Shown piece after piece: positions 1 to 6,949 of a DNA stretch of 6,949 nt. The translations under genes were made by a program, and so were the position numbers. The notes beneath the pieces are model-generated. The model ran no database searches. It was given only the letters and a program-made list of their open reading frames with translations, and was not told where the DNA came from. Numbering within the stretch: the stretch's first letter is position 1; the number at the start of each line of letters is the position of its first letter. Origin of the DNA: Ignavibacteriales bacterium (GTDB lineage Bacteria > Bacteroidota > Ignavibacteria > Ignavibacteriales > Melioribacteraceae); contig JAGVBL010000022.1 in NCBI GenBank assembly GCA_020059785.1, positions 1-6,949 on the forward strand. The letters run 5' to 3'.

Positions 1-1
1 A

Positions 2-1324
2 ATAATTATTAATTCCGGATTACGAGGCAGAGGGGGTGGAGGTTTTTCAACAGGATTAAAATGGAAATTTGCCAAAGCTACACAATCCGATAAAAAATAT
101 GTTATCTGTAATGCCGATGAAGGTGACCCGGGCGCATTTATGGATCGTAGTGTTCTTGAAGGTGATCCTCACTCTGTATTGGAAGGAATGATGATTGCCG
201 CATATGCAATTGGTGCCGACGAAGGATTTATTTATTGCAGAGCCGAGTATCCGCTTGCAATTAAACGCTTAAGAAATGCACTTAATCAATGCCGCAGCAG
301 AGGATTACTTGGCGAGAAAATTTTTGGTTCTCATTTCAATTTCGATATCAAAATAAAAGAGGGTGCCGGTGCTTTTGTATGCGGAGAAGAAACTGCTCTC
401 ATGTCGTCAATAGAAGGAAAACGCGGCGTTCCCAAATTACGTCCTCCATTTCCCGCTCAAAAAGGATTATGGGGTAAACCTACCAACATCAACAATGTTG
501 AAACTTATGCAAATGTACCGTGGATAATTCTAAATGGCTGGCAAGAATTTGCCGCGATGGGAACAGAAAAAAGTAAAGGTACAAAAGTATTTGCTCTTGC
601 CGGAAAAGTTAAAAGAACGGGTTTGGTCGAAGTTCCGATGGGTATGACAATTAATGAAATAATTTTTGATGTAGGCGGCGGAATAAAAGACAATAGAAAA
701 TTTAAAGCAGTTCAAATGGGCGGTCCTTCGGGCGGATGTATTCCGGCAAGTATGGGTGATCTTAAAATTGATTATGATGAAATTACCAAAACCGGTGCAA
801 TAATTGGCTCCGGCGGACTTATTATTCTTGATGACACAACTTGTATGGTTGACCTTGCAAAATATTTTCTCAACTTCACACAACTTGAATCTTGCGGTAA
901 ATGTACTTTCTGCCGAATCGGTACAAAGCGTATGCTCGAAACTCTGGAGCGAATTACAGAAGGAAACGGAAAAGAGAAAGAGCTGGTTTTATTAGAAGAT
1001 CTTGCTATAAAAATTAAGATGGCTAGTCTGTGTGGACTAGTACAGACCGCTCCCAATCCTGTCCTTACAACATTAAAATATTTTAGAGAAGAGTACGAAT
1101 CACATATAATCGATAAAAAGTGTCCTGCTCATAATTGTCCTTCTCTTATTTCTTATCACATAGTTCTGGAATATTGTAAAGGTTGCGGTGTATGTATAAA
1201 GGCATGCCCAACCGGTGCAATAACAGGTAATAAAAAAGAAATACCGGTATTAAATGAAAGTCTATGCATAAAATGCGGTAAATGTTATGATGCATGCAAA
1301 CTTGATGCAATAATCAAAGTATAA
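2..1324 (+). CDS. NuoF/HydB-like NADH-binding flavoprotein subunit of a bifurcating oxidoreductase (5' partial; StnB-like)
   Basis: The reading frame is open at the left edge, so the start lies upstream; 440 residues are visible (numbered here from base 2). The protein should oxidise or reduce NAD(H) at FMN and pass electrons into Fe-S clusters in the cytoplasm. Visible motifs are the FMN-binding GLRGRGGGGFSTG (residues 6-18), NADEGDPGAFMDR (near 37-49), GAGAFVCGEE (near 121-130), NNVET (near 164-168) and GPSGGCIP. The N3-type [4Fe-4S] ligands follow (Cys298, 301, 304, 344). A C-terminal ferredoxin has two CxxCxxCxxxC sets (Cys392/395/398/402 and 422/425/428/432). This tail is absent from respiratory NuoF but typical of HydB, HymB and NADH-linked formate dehydrogenase or Stn subunits. 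A CPAHNC pair (Cys374/379) sits in the linker, where HydB proteins have a metal-binding hinge. About 60-200 N-terminal residues are missing, depending on whether a thioredoxin-like [2Fe-2S] extension exists. The stop is 17 bp before the next gene, suggesting an operon. The family is certain; assignment to Stn rather than Hyd or Fdh rests on the neighbour. Confidence 0.93.
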   Translation: MIINSGLRGRGGGGFSTGLKWKFAKATQSDKKYVICNADEGDPGAFMDRSVLEGDPHSVLEGMMIAAYAIGADEGFIYCRAEYPLAIKRLRNALNQCRSRGLLGEKIFGSHFNFDIKIKEGAGAFVCGEETALMSSIEGKRGVPKLRPPFPAQKGLWGKPTNINNVETYANVPWIILNGWQEFAAMGTEKSKGTKVFALAGKVKRTGLVEVPMGMTINEIIFDVGGGIKDNRKFKAVQMGGPSGGCIPASMGDLKIDYDEITKTGAIIGSGGLIILDDTTCMVDLAKYFLNFTQLESCGKCTFCRIGTKRMLETLERITEGNGKEKELVLLEDLAIKIKMASLCGLVQTAPNPVLTTLKYFREEYESHIIDKKCPAHNCPSLISYHIVLEYCKGCGVCIKACPTGAITGNKKEIPVLNESLCIKCGKCYDACKLDAIIKV

Positions 1325-1329
1325 TTTTT

Positions 1330-1334
1330 GAGGA
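1330..1334 (+). promoter_or_regulatory. Ribosome binding site of the fusion gene
   Basis: GAGGA lies 7 bases before the ATG at 1342, within the 17-bp gap after the upstream stop codon. It supports the start MEQIIITINGKE, which places the first beta strand of the [2Fe-2S] domain right at the N terminus, as in NuoG and HydA relatives. Confidence 0.7.
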
Positions 1335-1341
1335 CCTATCC

Positions 1342-4300
1342 ATGGAACAAATAATTATTACTATAAACGGCAAAGAAATTATTACTTCACCCGGTAAAAC
1401 TATTCTTGAAGTTGTTAACGAAAATAAAATTGATGAAATACCAACACTTTGCCACGATAACCGTCTCGAACACTTTACGTCGTGCTTCCTTTGTGTTGTT
1501 GAAATTGAAGGTATGAATAAACTTGTCCCTTCTTGTTCAACTATAATTCAAAACGGAATGAAAATAAGGACGCGCAGTAAAACTGTAGTTGAATCGAGAA
1601 AGACTGCATTGGAATTATTAATGTCTAATCATTATGCAGATTGCATAGGTCCTTGTAAAAATAATTGCCCCGCCGGAGTAGATGCACAAACATACATCGC
1701 ACTTATCTCGATGGGTAAATATGAAGAAGCACTTAAACTAGTAAAAGAGAACAATCCGCTTCCACTTTCTATTGGTCGCGTTTGTGTACGCGATTGTGAA
1801 GCAGCGTGCAGAAGAAATCTTATAGATGAACCCGTTGCTGTAAATGCACTAAAGAGATTTATTGCAGATGAAGATGCAGTCCATAAATGGAAACCGGTTT
1901 TGAAGGAAAGAAAAAATAAGAAGGTAGCTGTAATCGGAGGCGGTCCTTCAGGATTATCCTGTGCATACTATTTAACTATTGAAGGCTATTCGGTTACAAT
2001 ATTTGAAAAACTTCCCAAACTTGGCGGAATGCTTAGATATGGAATTCCTGAATACCGGCTACCAAAAAAAATTCTTGATACAGAGATCAACTGGATTTTA
2101 AGTCTTGGTGTTGATGTTAAAACAAATGTTGAATTGGGAATTGATTTTAGCATTAAAGATCTATTAAGAAGCGGTTATGATTCCGTTTTTATTGGTGTTG
2201 GTGCACATAAAGCAAGTAAACTTGGTTTAGATGGTGAAGATAGAATTTACGGAATATTTAGAGGAATAGACTTCTTAAGAGAAATTACATTGAGTTACGT
2301 TCCTCAATTACATGGAAAAGTAATTGTTGTAGGAGGAGGTAATACAGCTATAGATGCAGCACGCACTGCTTTAAGATGCGGTGCTGAGGAAGTCAAAATT
2401 GTTTACAGAAGAAGTATTCATGAGATGCCGGCTAATCATGAAGAAATTGAAGCGGCGCAGAAAGAGGGTATTGAAATTTTATTCCTAACAAATCCTAAAT
2501 CGATTATAGCTGATAATAATAAGCTGAAAGCAGTTGAATGTATTAAGATGGAGCTTGTAGAAGGTAAACCGGGTGAACGACCTAAACCGGTTCCTAAGAC
2601 TGGTTCGGAATTTTTAATCGATTGCGATTTCCTGATTGGTGCAATAGGACAATCAGTTGATACAGGTTTCGTTAAGTTTGATAATGATTGCTCTCTCGAA
2701 AAATGGGGAACGGTTCATGTTGATAACGACACTTTGGAAACATCAATACCCGGTGTCTTTGCCGGCGGTGATGTTGTTACAGGTCCTTTAACTGCTATTA
2801 TGTCTATTGCTCAAGGTAAAAAAGCAGCCAAATCAATTATGGGGTACTTCCAAACCGGATATGCAAATAAGACTTCTAATAAATATTACAGTCTTAAAAA
2901 TAAATTAACAAACTTAACTGAAAGAGAGTTTGAACATGTAAAGAAATTAGCACGTGAAAAGATGAAAGAAATTGCTGTAACCGACCGGACTCATAATTTT
3001 CAGGAAGTTGAATTAGGATTTTCCGAAGCTCAATGCCAGTTTGAAGCCAACAGATGCCTTGAGTGCGGGTGTTCTGAATATTCTGACTGCCAGTTGAGAA
3101 AATACTGCGATGAATACAATATTGATATTTCAGAGTTTATTGGCGAGACAAAAAAATATTTAGTTGATGGAAGACATCCTTTTATTTTGATGGATCCTAA
3201 TAAATGCATCAATTGCGGAAGATGTGTTAGAACATGTGCAGAAGTATTAAAAGTTTCTGCACTCGGATTTGTATACAGAGGTTTTAAATCGGTTGTTAAA
3301 CCGGCTATGGAAAAACCTCTGTCAGATACAAATTGTATCGGCTGTGGTAATTGTATCGATGCTTGTCCTACCGGAGCAATAAGCGAAAAATATCCATTCA
3401 AAATTCTTGGATCATTGCCTAAAGAGAATAACGAAACAATTTGTAATTTCTGTTCGATCGGATGCAAAGTCAACTTAAAGAAAATTAATGATGAAATTTT
3501 CTATGTAGCAAATACCACCGATTCAATAAAAAATTCTCATAATGACGGATTCCTTTGCAGTAAAGGCAGATTCGGTTACAGGTTTCTATTAGAGAAGAAT
3601 CGAATACTGAACCCGATGGTTAGAAAACATGGATTGATTTATAATGTAAAAATTGATGAAGCATTACTTTATGTAGAGAACAAGCTTAAATCAATTATTG
3701 ATGAATATGGAAATGATTCGGTTGCCATAATGGCTTCTCCAAAACTTTCTAATGAAGAGTTATATCTGTTGCAGAAATTTGCACGTGTGGGATTAAATAA
3801 TAATAATATCTCAAGTTTCTCCAACATGCTCTACGGGTTGGAGCAAAATAGTCTTGATGATATAGTTGGATTTACTTCTTCAACTGTTACTATGGACCAA
3901 ATTAAAAACGCAGACGTTATTGTTGTATTCAATTCCAATTTGTCCGATGAAAATCTTGTAATGGAGTTAAAGATTAAAGCTGCACAGAAAAAGGGAGCTA
4001 AACTGATTTTGATTAATTCATCGGAAATAAGTCTTGCCAAGTATGCCGATCTGTGGATCGATACTAAAAAGGGAACCAATACAATTCTAATTAATAATCT
4101 TATCAAGCAATGTATTGCAGATAATGTAATTGATAAGGACTTTTTGAGCAGACATCAAACCAATTTGAATAAATTGATTGATGAACTTGCTGATGTTAAT
4201 GAGGAGGATATTTCAAGATATTGTGAACTTGATGCTGAAAAATATTCTGCATTCCTGAATAAGCTTAAGAATATTGATGCTAATATAATTTTTATTTCCA

Positions 4301-5100
4301 ATCTGGATTCCACTTCCGATAAATCGATAAACGATATAAAAGCAGTAGGCAATTTTTTACATCTTACAGGAAGAATCGGTAAACCCAATAATGGCATCAT
4401 CTTATTACGTGAATTCAATAACTCGGTCGGGTTAGCGGAAATGGGTGCAACTCCCTGTTATTTACCAGGTTACGTTAAGCAATCTGAGGTTAACGAAATT
4501 AAACGAATAAGTGAAATCTGGAACACAGACCTGACAAATATTTTTGCTGATAATGATCTATCCAGAAAATTAAGACGTGGTATAATAAAAGCTATTTTAA
4601 TATTTGGCGAAGATCCTCTTATCCTTAAAAATAATAAGAAATACTTTAGCGGTATCGAATTTATGGTTGTATGCGATTCATTCCATACAGATACAACAAC
4701 CGAAGCAGATGTTATATTACCGGCTGCAACATATATAGAACAAACCGGCAGTTTCACAAGGTGCGATAATACTGTTCAAATTGCACCGCGTATTATTAGC
4801 GGTTTACATGATTATGAGAACTGGCGCATAATCGTAAAACTGGCCAGCTATTTCTCAAAAGAATTCGAATTAAATTCTATTGATGACATTATGAGTGAAA
4901 TACGGAGAGTAAACCGATATTATAAATACGGTGGAATAAATAATCCCTGGTTAAAGGAATATTTTAATAATGGATATAATGAACAGGTAATCAATTTTGC
5001 CGCAACAAAAATAGATCTTTCTACATTCGACCCGGTTAAACCTGTTATTCATTATCAGGAGAATTACTATTTTAGTAATGTAAAAAGTAAACTTGTTTAG
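1342..5100 (+). CDS. Four-module fusion: [2Fe-2S] + GltD/NfnB-like NAD(P)H oxidoreductase + 2x[4Fe-4S] ferredoxin + molybdopterin-oxidoreductase-like domain (StnC-like)
   Basis: This 1252-residue protein probably carries the NADP(H) site and electron wire of a cytoplasmic bifurcating complex with the NuoF-like neighbour. Residues 1-80 are a NuoG/HydA-type [2Fe-2S] domain (Cys37, 48, 51, 65). His97 and Cys101/105/109 then merge into a GltD-type cysteine domain (Cys148/152/156). Residues 190-505 are the GltD/NfnB flavoprotein: FAD motif GGGPSG (199-204), Glu222, NAD(P) motif GGGNTA (331-336), an Arg356-Arg357 pair suggesting NADPH, and the FAD-contacting GVFAGGD (471-477). A cysteine-rich linker (572-589) precedes a ferredoxin (Cys622/625/628/632 and 665/668/671/675). 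From 700 on the protein resembles FdhA/NuoG: Fe4S4 ligands Cys701/704/708/739, Lys741, and EADVILPAATYIEQTGSFTR (1121-1140). There is no Cys between 740 and 923, and no recognisable C-terminal cofactor-binding domain. It is therefore unlikely to be an active formate dehydrogenase. StnC of Sporomusa is the nearest architecture I recall; membership of that family is inference. Confidence 0.88.
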   Translation: MEQIIITINGKEIITSPGKTILEVVNENKIDEIPTLCHDNRLEHFTSCFLCVVEIEGMNKLVPSCSTIIQNGMKIRTRSKTVVESRKTALELLMSNHYADCIGPCKNNCPAGVDAQTYIALISMGKYEEALKLVKENNPLPLSIGRVCVRDCEAACRRNLIDEPVAVNALKRFIADEDAVHKWKPVLKERKNKKVAVIGGGPSGLSCAYYLTIEGYSVTIFEKLPKLGGMLRYGIPEYRLPKKILDTEINWILSLGVDVKTNVELGIDFSIKDLLRSGYDSVFIGVGAHKASKLGLDGEDRIYGIFRGIDFLREITLSYVPQLHGKVIVVGGGNTAIDAARTALRCGAEEVKIVYRRSIHEMPANHEEIEAAQKEGIEILFLTNPKSIIADNNKLKAVECIKMELVEGKPGERPKPVPKTGSEFLIDCDFLIGAIGQSVDTGFVKFDNDCSLEKWGTVHVDNDTLETSIPGVFAGGDVVTGPLTAIMSIAQGKKAAKSIMGYFQTGYANKTSNKYYSLKNKLTNLTEREFEHVKKLAREKMKEIAVTDRTHNFQEVELGFSEAQCQFEANRCLECGCSEYSDCQLRKYCDEYNIDISEFIGETKKYLVDGRHPFILMDPNKCINCGRCVRTCAEVLKVSALGFVYRGFKSVVKPAMEKPLSDTNCIGCGNCIDACPTGAISEKYPFKILGSLPKENNETICNFCSIGCKVNLKKINDEIFYVANTTDSIKNSHNDGFLCSKGRFGYRFLLEKNRILNPMVRKHGLIYNVKIDEALLYVENKLKSIIDEYGNDSVAIMASPKLSNEELYLLQKFARVGLNNNNISSFSNMLYGLEQNSLDDIVGFTSSTVTMDQIKNADVIVVFNSNLSDENLVMELKIKAAQKKGAKLILINSSEISLAKYADLWIDTKKGTNTILINNLIKQCIADNVIDKDFLSRHQTNLNKLIDELADVNEEDISRYCELDAEKYSAFLNKLKNIDANIIFISNLDSTSDKSINDIKAVGNFLHLTGRIGKPNNGIILLREFNNSVGLAEMGATPCYLPGYVKQSEVNEIKRISEIWNTDLTNIFADNDLSRKLRRGIIKAILIFGEDPLILKNNKKYFSGIEFMVVCDSFHTDTTTEADVILPAATYIEQTGSFTRCDNTVQIAPRIISGLHDYENWRIIVKLASYFSKEFELNSIDDIMSEIRRVNRYYKYGGINNPWLKEYFNNGYNEQVINFAATKIDLSTFDPVKPVIHYQENYYFSNVKSKLV
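3430..4836 (+). other. Domain: degenerate molybdopterin-oxidoreductase-like module inside the fusion protein
   Basis: Residues 697-1165 of the fusion carry the Fe4S4 subdomain (Cys701, 704, 708, 739) followed by two Rossmann-like halves of the FdhA/NuoG fold. By motif alignment with formate dehydrogenases, where an NNVD-type stretch leads to Sec/Cys-His, the stretch NNNNISSFSNMLYG puts Leu830 and Tyr831 at the catalytic Sec/Cys and His positions. The frame has no in-frame TGA that could encode selenocysteine. Only about 85 residues follow the last recognisable FdhA-like block, too few for the usual cofactor-binding C-terminal domain of about 110 residues, and none of its HWHTG-type motifs are present. 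The alignment was done by eye. Confidence 0.7.
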
Positions 5101-5104
5101 TATG
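5098..5104 (+). promoter_or_regulatory. Stop/start junction TAGTATG, likely translational coupling
   Basis: The TAG stop of the fusion gene is followed by one base and then the ATG of the kinase. The preceding bases (TAAAAAGTAAACTTGTT) show no convincing Shine-Dalgarno, in contrast to the good GAGGA of the fusion gene. Reinitiation by ribosomes finishing the upstream gene is the simplest reading and would keep kinase output low relative to the enzyme. Confidence 0.5.
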
Positions 5105-6949
5105 GTTACGTCAGGTTTAAGTGATTATGAACTGATTAAAGAGTTGTGTGATAATATTGCAATTATTGACTACAATTACACTCTCCTTTTTTGCGGCGGG
5201 TCATTAAACAATTCACTTGCAGCCAACAATATTAATTTCTCTTATTTATCACAAAATAATCCATTCTTTAGCGACTTGAAAAGTATTCTGGAAAAAACTA
5301 AGCAGAGCAATCAACCAGCACTGTTAAATATTCCTGATTCAGATAGAAAAATTATTATTGTCCCTTCAAAAACTATTAATGATGGTTTGTTTATCATCGG
5401 TTTCGAAGAAGAATTCAATCATATCACCAGCCTTGAACTACAATTAAAAGAGCGTGTTAAAGAATTAACATGTCTATATGAAATTACAAAGGAACTTGAT
5501 AAGTCGGAGAAACTAAAGGAAGTTTTCGAAAATTGTACAGAAATTATAAGACGTGCTTTCCAATTCCCGGATGAGACTTTTGTAACAATTGAAATCGGTA
5601 ATAGCAATTATGGTATTAAAAGTATACCCTCGGATGAGATGCACGATTTATTGTGTGCCGAGATATCGGTTGGCAATGAAAAAAAAGGAAGAATATGTGT
5701 CCGTACAAAAAAGAATCTCGGCTTTTTAATTGAAGAACAAAAACTTATTGATGAAATAGCCGGTAAGATTTCAACGTTAATTGAAAAAGAGGAGCGGACA
5801 CACTACCTGGAGAAGCAGCAAAAAATATTGACTGCCAAGAATGATGTCCTTATAAGACTTACAGAAGAGTGTCATCAGAAAAGAGAAAACCTCAATACAT
5901 TTTTTAAAGCAATTACGGATAAAATTTACGTTATAGATTCCGATTACAATATTATTATGTCTAATAAGGATGAAATCGGTGAATCGGGAAAATGCTACTA
6001 TAAAATATTTAACCGTCAATCTAATTGTCCTGCATGTCCTGCATCAGAATCCTTTATAAGCGGTAACAACGCATTTAAGGATGTTGAAGATTCAGGTCGT
6101 TACTATATGTTGCGTGCTTATCCAATTGCCGGAACAGATGGTAAAACTGAAAGAGTACTTGAAGTATGCCGCGATATTACAAGTCAGAAATATCTTGAAG
6201 CACAACTAATCCAATCATATAAGCTTGCTTCACTTGGTAAACTTGTTGCCGGTGTGGCACATGAAATAAATAACCCGAACACATTTATCCTGGGCAATCT
6301 AAAAATTGTTCAGGAAGCTTTCGAAGACATTTTCCCGATTCTTGATAAACACTATAATGAGAACGGTGAACTCAAAATTGCTCGGCTCGATTACCAGACT
6401 TTTAAAGAAAATATTTCTATACTTATAACCGACATGATTAATGGTGCAAACAGAACTAAAAAAATTGTGTCCGATCTAAGAAACTTTGCAAAGAAAGACG
6501 ACGGTGCGCTTGTTGAGGTTGTGGACTTAAATTACATTATTAAAAACAACCTTACTCTAACACAAAAACAGATTAAGAAATATGCCGAACTGCAAATAGA
6601 ATTATGCGATAATCTTCCGGTATTTAAAGGAAACATAAACAAAATTGAACAGGTCCTGTTGAACATGACTATGAATGCTGCCGAATCTACCGAACCGGGT
6701 AAAGGAATTGTTAAACTTATTACCGGTTTTAGTAAAGTCACAAATGAAATATTGCTCAGTATTATTGATAACGGAATTGGTATGAGCGATGCTGTAATAA
6801 AAAATATCTTTGACCCGTTTTTTACAACCAAACGGGATAAAGGAGGAACAGGATTGGGGCTTTCAATTTCTTATGGAATAATAAAAGAGCTTGGCGGCAG
6901 AATTGAAGTTGAATCGAAACTGGGTTCCGGTACTACATTTACAATAAGA
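5102..6949 (+). CDS. Soluble PAS/GAF-type sensor histidine kinase (3' partial)
   Basis: The frame runs open from ATG 5102 to the window end (616 residues, probably lacking only a short tail). It should autophosphorylate on His and pass phosphate to a response regulator not seen here. No membrane segment or signal peptide is visible, so it is cytoplasmic. Residues 1-105 look like a degenerate PAS-type sensor. Residues 110-230 resemble a GAF domain flanked by coiled-coil helices (to about 262). Residues 263-365 are a PAS-like domain containing Cys298 and Cys309/Cys312 in CPACPA. The kinase core has H-box ASLGKLVAGVAHEINNP (phospho-acceptor His387), N-box around Asn525, G1 DNGIG (556-560), F-box FDPFFTTK (570-577) and G2 GGTGLGLS (581-588). 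The start is 1 bp after the upstream stop with no clear Shine-Dalgarno, so translation is probably coupled; TTG 5093 is a possible alternative. Operon position suggests regulation tied to the redox complex. Kinase identity is certain, the ligand is not. Confidence 0.93.
   Translation, partial: MVTSGLSDYELIKELCDNIAIIDYNYTLLFCGGSLNNSLAANNINFSYLSQNNPFFSDLKSILEKTKQSNQPALLNIPDSDRKIIIVPSKTINDGLFIIGFEEEFNHITSLELQLKERVKELTCLYEITKELDKSEKLKEVFENCTEIIRRAFQFPDETFVTIEIGNSNYGIKSIPSDEMHDLLCAEISVGNEKKGRICVRTKKNLGFLIEEQKLIDEIAGKISTLIEKEERTHYLEKQQKILTAKNDVLIRLTEECHQKRENLNTFFKAITDKIYVIDSDYNIIMSNKDEIGESGKCYYKIFNRQSNCPACPASESFISGNNAFKDVEDSGRYYMLRAYPIAGTDGKTERVLEVCRDITSQKYLEAQLIQSYKLASLGKLVAGVAHEINNPNTFILGNLKIVQEAFEDIFPILDKHYNENGELKIARLDYQTFKENISILITDMINGANRTKKIVSDLRNFAKKDDGALVEVVDLNYIIKNNLTLTQKQIKKYAELQIELCDNLPVFKGNINKIEQVLLNMTMNAAESTEPGKGIVKLITGFSKVTNEILLSIIDNGIGMSDAVIKNIFDPFFTTKRDKGGTGLGLSISYGIIKELGGRIEVESKLGSGTTFTIR
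6026..6043 (+). repeat. Perfect 9-bp tandem duplication coding CPA-CPA
   Basis: TGTCCTGCA occurs twice in direct succession inside the PAS-like domain of the kinase and encodes Cys-Pro-Ala twice (Cys309 and Cys312). It creates the CxxC pair. CxxC followed by Pro is common in PAS domains of this kind, so the protein motif is probably selected and the identical codons may be incidental. Confidence 0.6.

Noticed and set aside
1023..1040. Perfect 6-bp inverted repeat CTAGTC-(6)-GACTAG, possible hairpin
   Set aside because: It lies inside the conserved ASLCGLVQ coding block of the NuoF-like gene, with a short stem and no T-run after it; most likely incidental.
530..1056. Two overlapping antisense open frames opposite the NuoF-like gene
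   Set aside because: The sense strand encodes strongly conserved NuoF motifs throughout; the antisense products are low-complexity shadows without known motifs.
1624..2856. Glutamate synthase small subunit (GltD)
   Set aside because: The module is GltD-like, but it is fused to NuoG-, ferredoxin- and FdhA-like modules and follows a NuoF-like gene; no large glutamate synthase subunit is in the window.
3030..3473. Antisense open frame of 147 codons
   Set aside because: It lies wholly opposite the cysteine-rich part of the fusion gene, whose sense frame has clear ferredoxin motifs. The antisense product shows no recognisable domain and no upstream ribosome site was evident.
3430..5100. Active formate dehydrogenase catalytic domain
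   Set aside because: The Fe4S4 motif and fold resemble FdhA, but the catalytic Cys/Sec and His and the C-terminal cofactor-binding domain are not seen.
2..5100. Respiratory complex I (nuoF-nuoG) locus
   Set aside because: The NuoF-like protein has a two-cluster ferredoxin tail and the NuoG-like part is interrupted by a GltD module; no membrane subunits follow, and the next gene is a kinase.
6532..6831. Antisense open frame of 99 codons opposite the kinase ATPase domain
   Set aside because: The sense strand carries the N, G1 and F boxes here, so this is a shadow frame.

Overview
The window is a compact, AT-rich piece of bacterial chromosome carrying three tightly packed genes, all on the + strand. 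The first and last run off the window edges. Spacing (17 bp, then 1 bp), a shared strand and the lack of any terminator-like or promoter-sized gap suggest a single operon. Low G+C, many AAA/ATT/AAT codons and the gene content fit an anaerobic or facultatively anaerobic bacterium of the Bacteroidota/Ignavibacteriota sort. That placement is an impression from composition and style, with no phylogenetic marker behind it.

Layout. Bases 2-1324 hold the 3' part of a NuoF/HydB-type NADH-binding flavoprotein: an FMN/NADH core, the N3-type [4Fe-4S] site and a C-terminal two-cluster ferredoxin. Bases 1342-5100 hold a 1252-residue fusion protein. Its modules, in order, are a NuoG/HydA-like [2Fe-2S] domain, a GltD/NfnB-like FAD + NAD(P)H oxidoreductase, a two-cluster ferredoxin, and a molybdopterin-oxidoreductase-like (FdhA/NuoG-like) domain. 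Bases 5102-6949 hold a soluble, multi-domain sensor histidine kinase, cut by the window end within its last conserved block.

How they may work together. A NuoF-type NADH site, a GltD/NfnB-type site with an NADPH-style arginine pair, and many Fe-S clusters encoded side by side are the expected parts of a cytoplasmic flavin-based electron-bifurcating complex. Such a complex would link NADH, NADPH and ferredoxin. The closest described architecture I know is the Sporomusa-type transhydrogenase StnABC; the related NADH-linked hydrogenases (HydABC) and formate dehydrogenases share the NuoE/NuoF part. A NuoE-like partner would be expected just upstream, outside the window.

The main point for a second look is the C-terminal Mo-enzyme-like domain. 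It keeps the Fe4S4 cysteines but has no Cys or Sec anywhere near the catalytic position and appears to lack the C-terminal cofactor-binding domain. It is therefore probably a structural or electron-wiring relic, and annotating the gene as formate dehydrogenase would likely be wrong. The kinase next door carries a PAS-like domain with a CxxC motif and may sense redox state to control the operon or a related regulon; this is inference.

No RNA genes, mobile elements, CRISPR arrays or non-coding stretches longer than 17 bp were seen.
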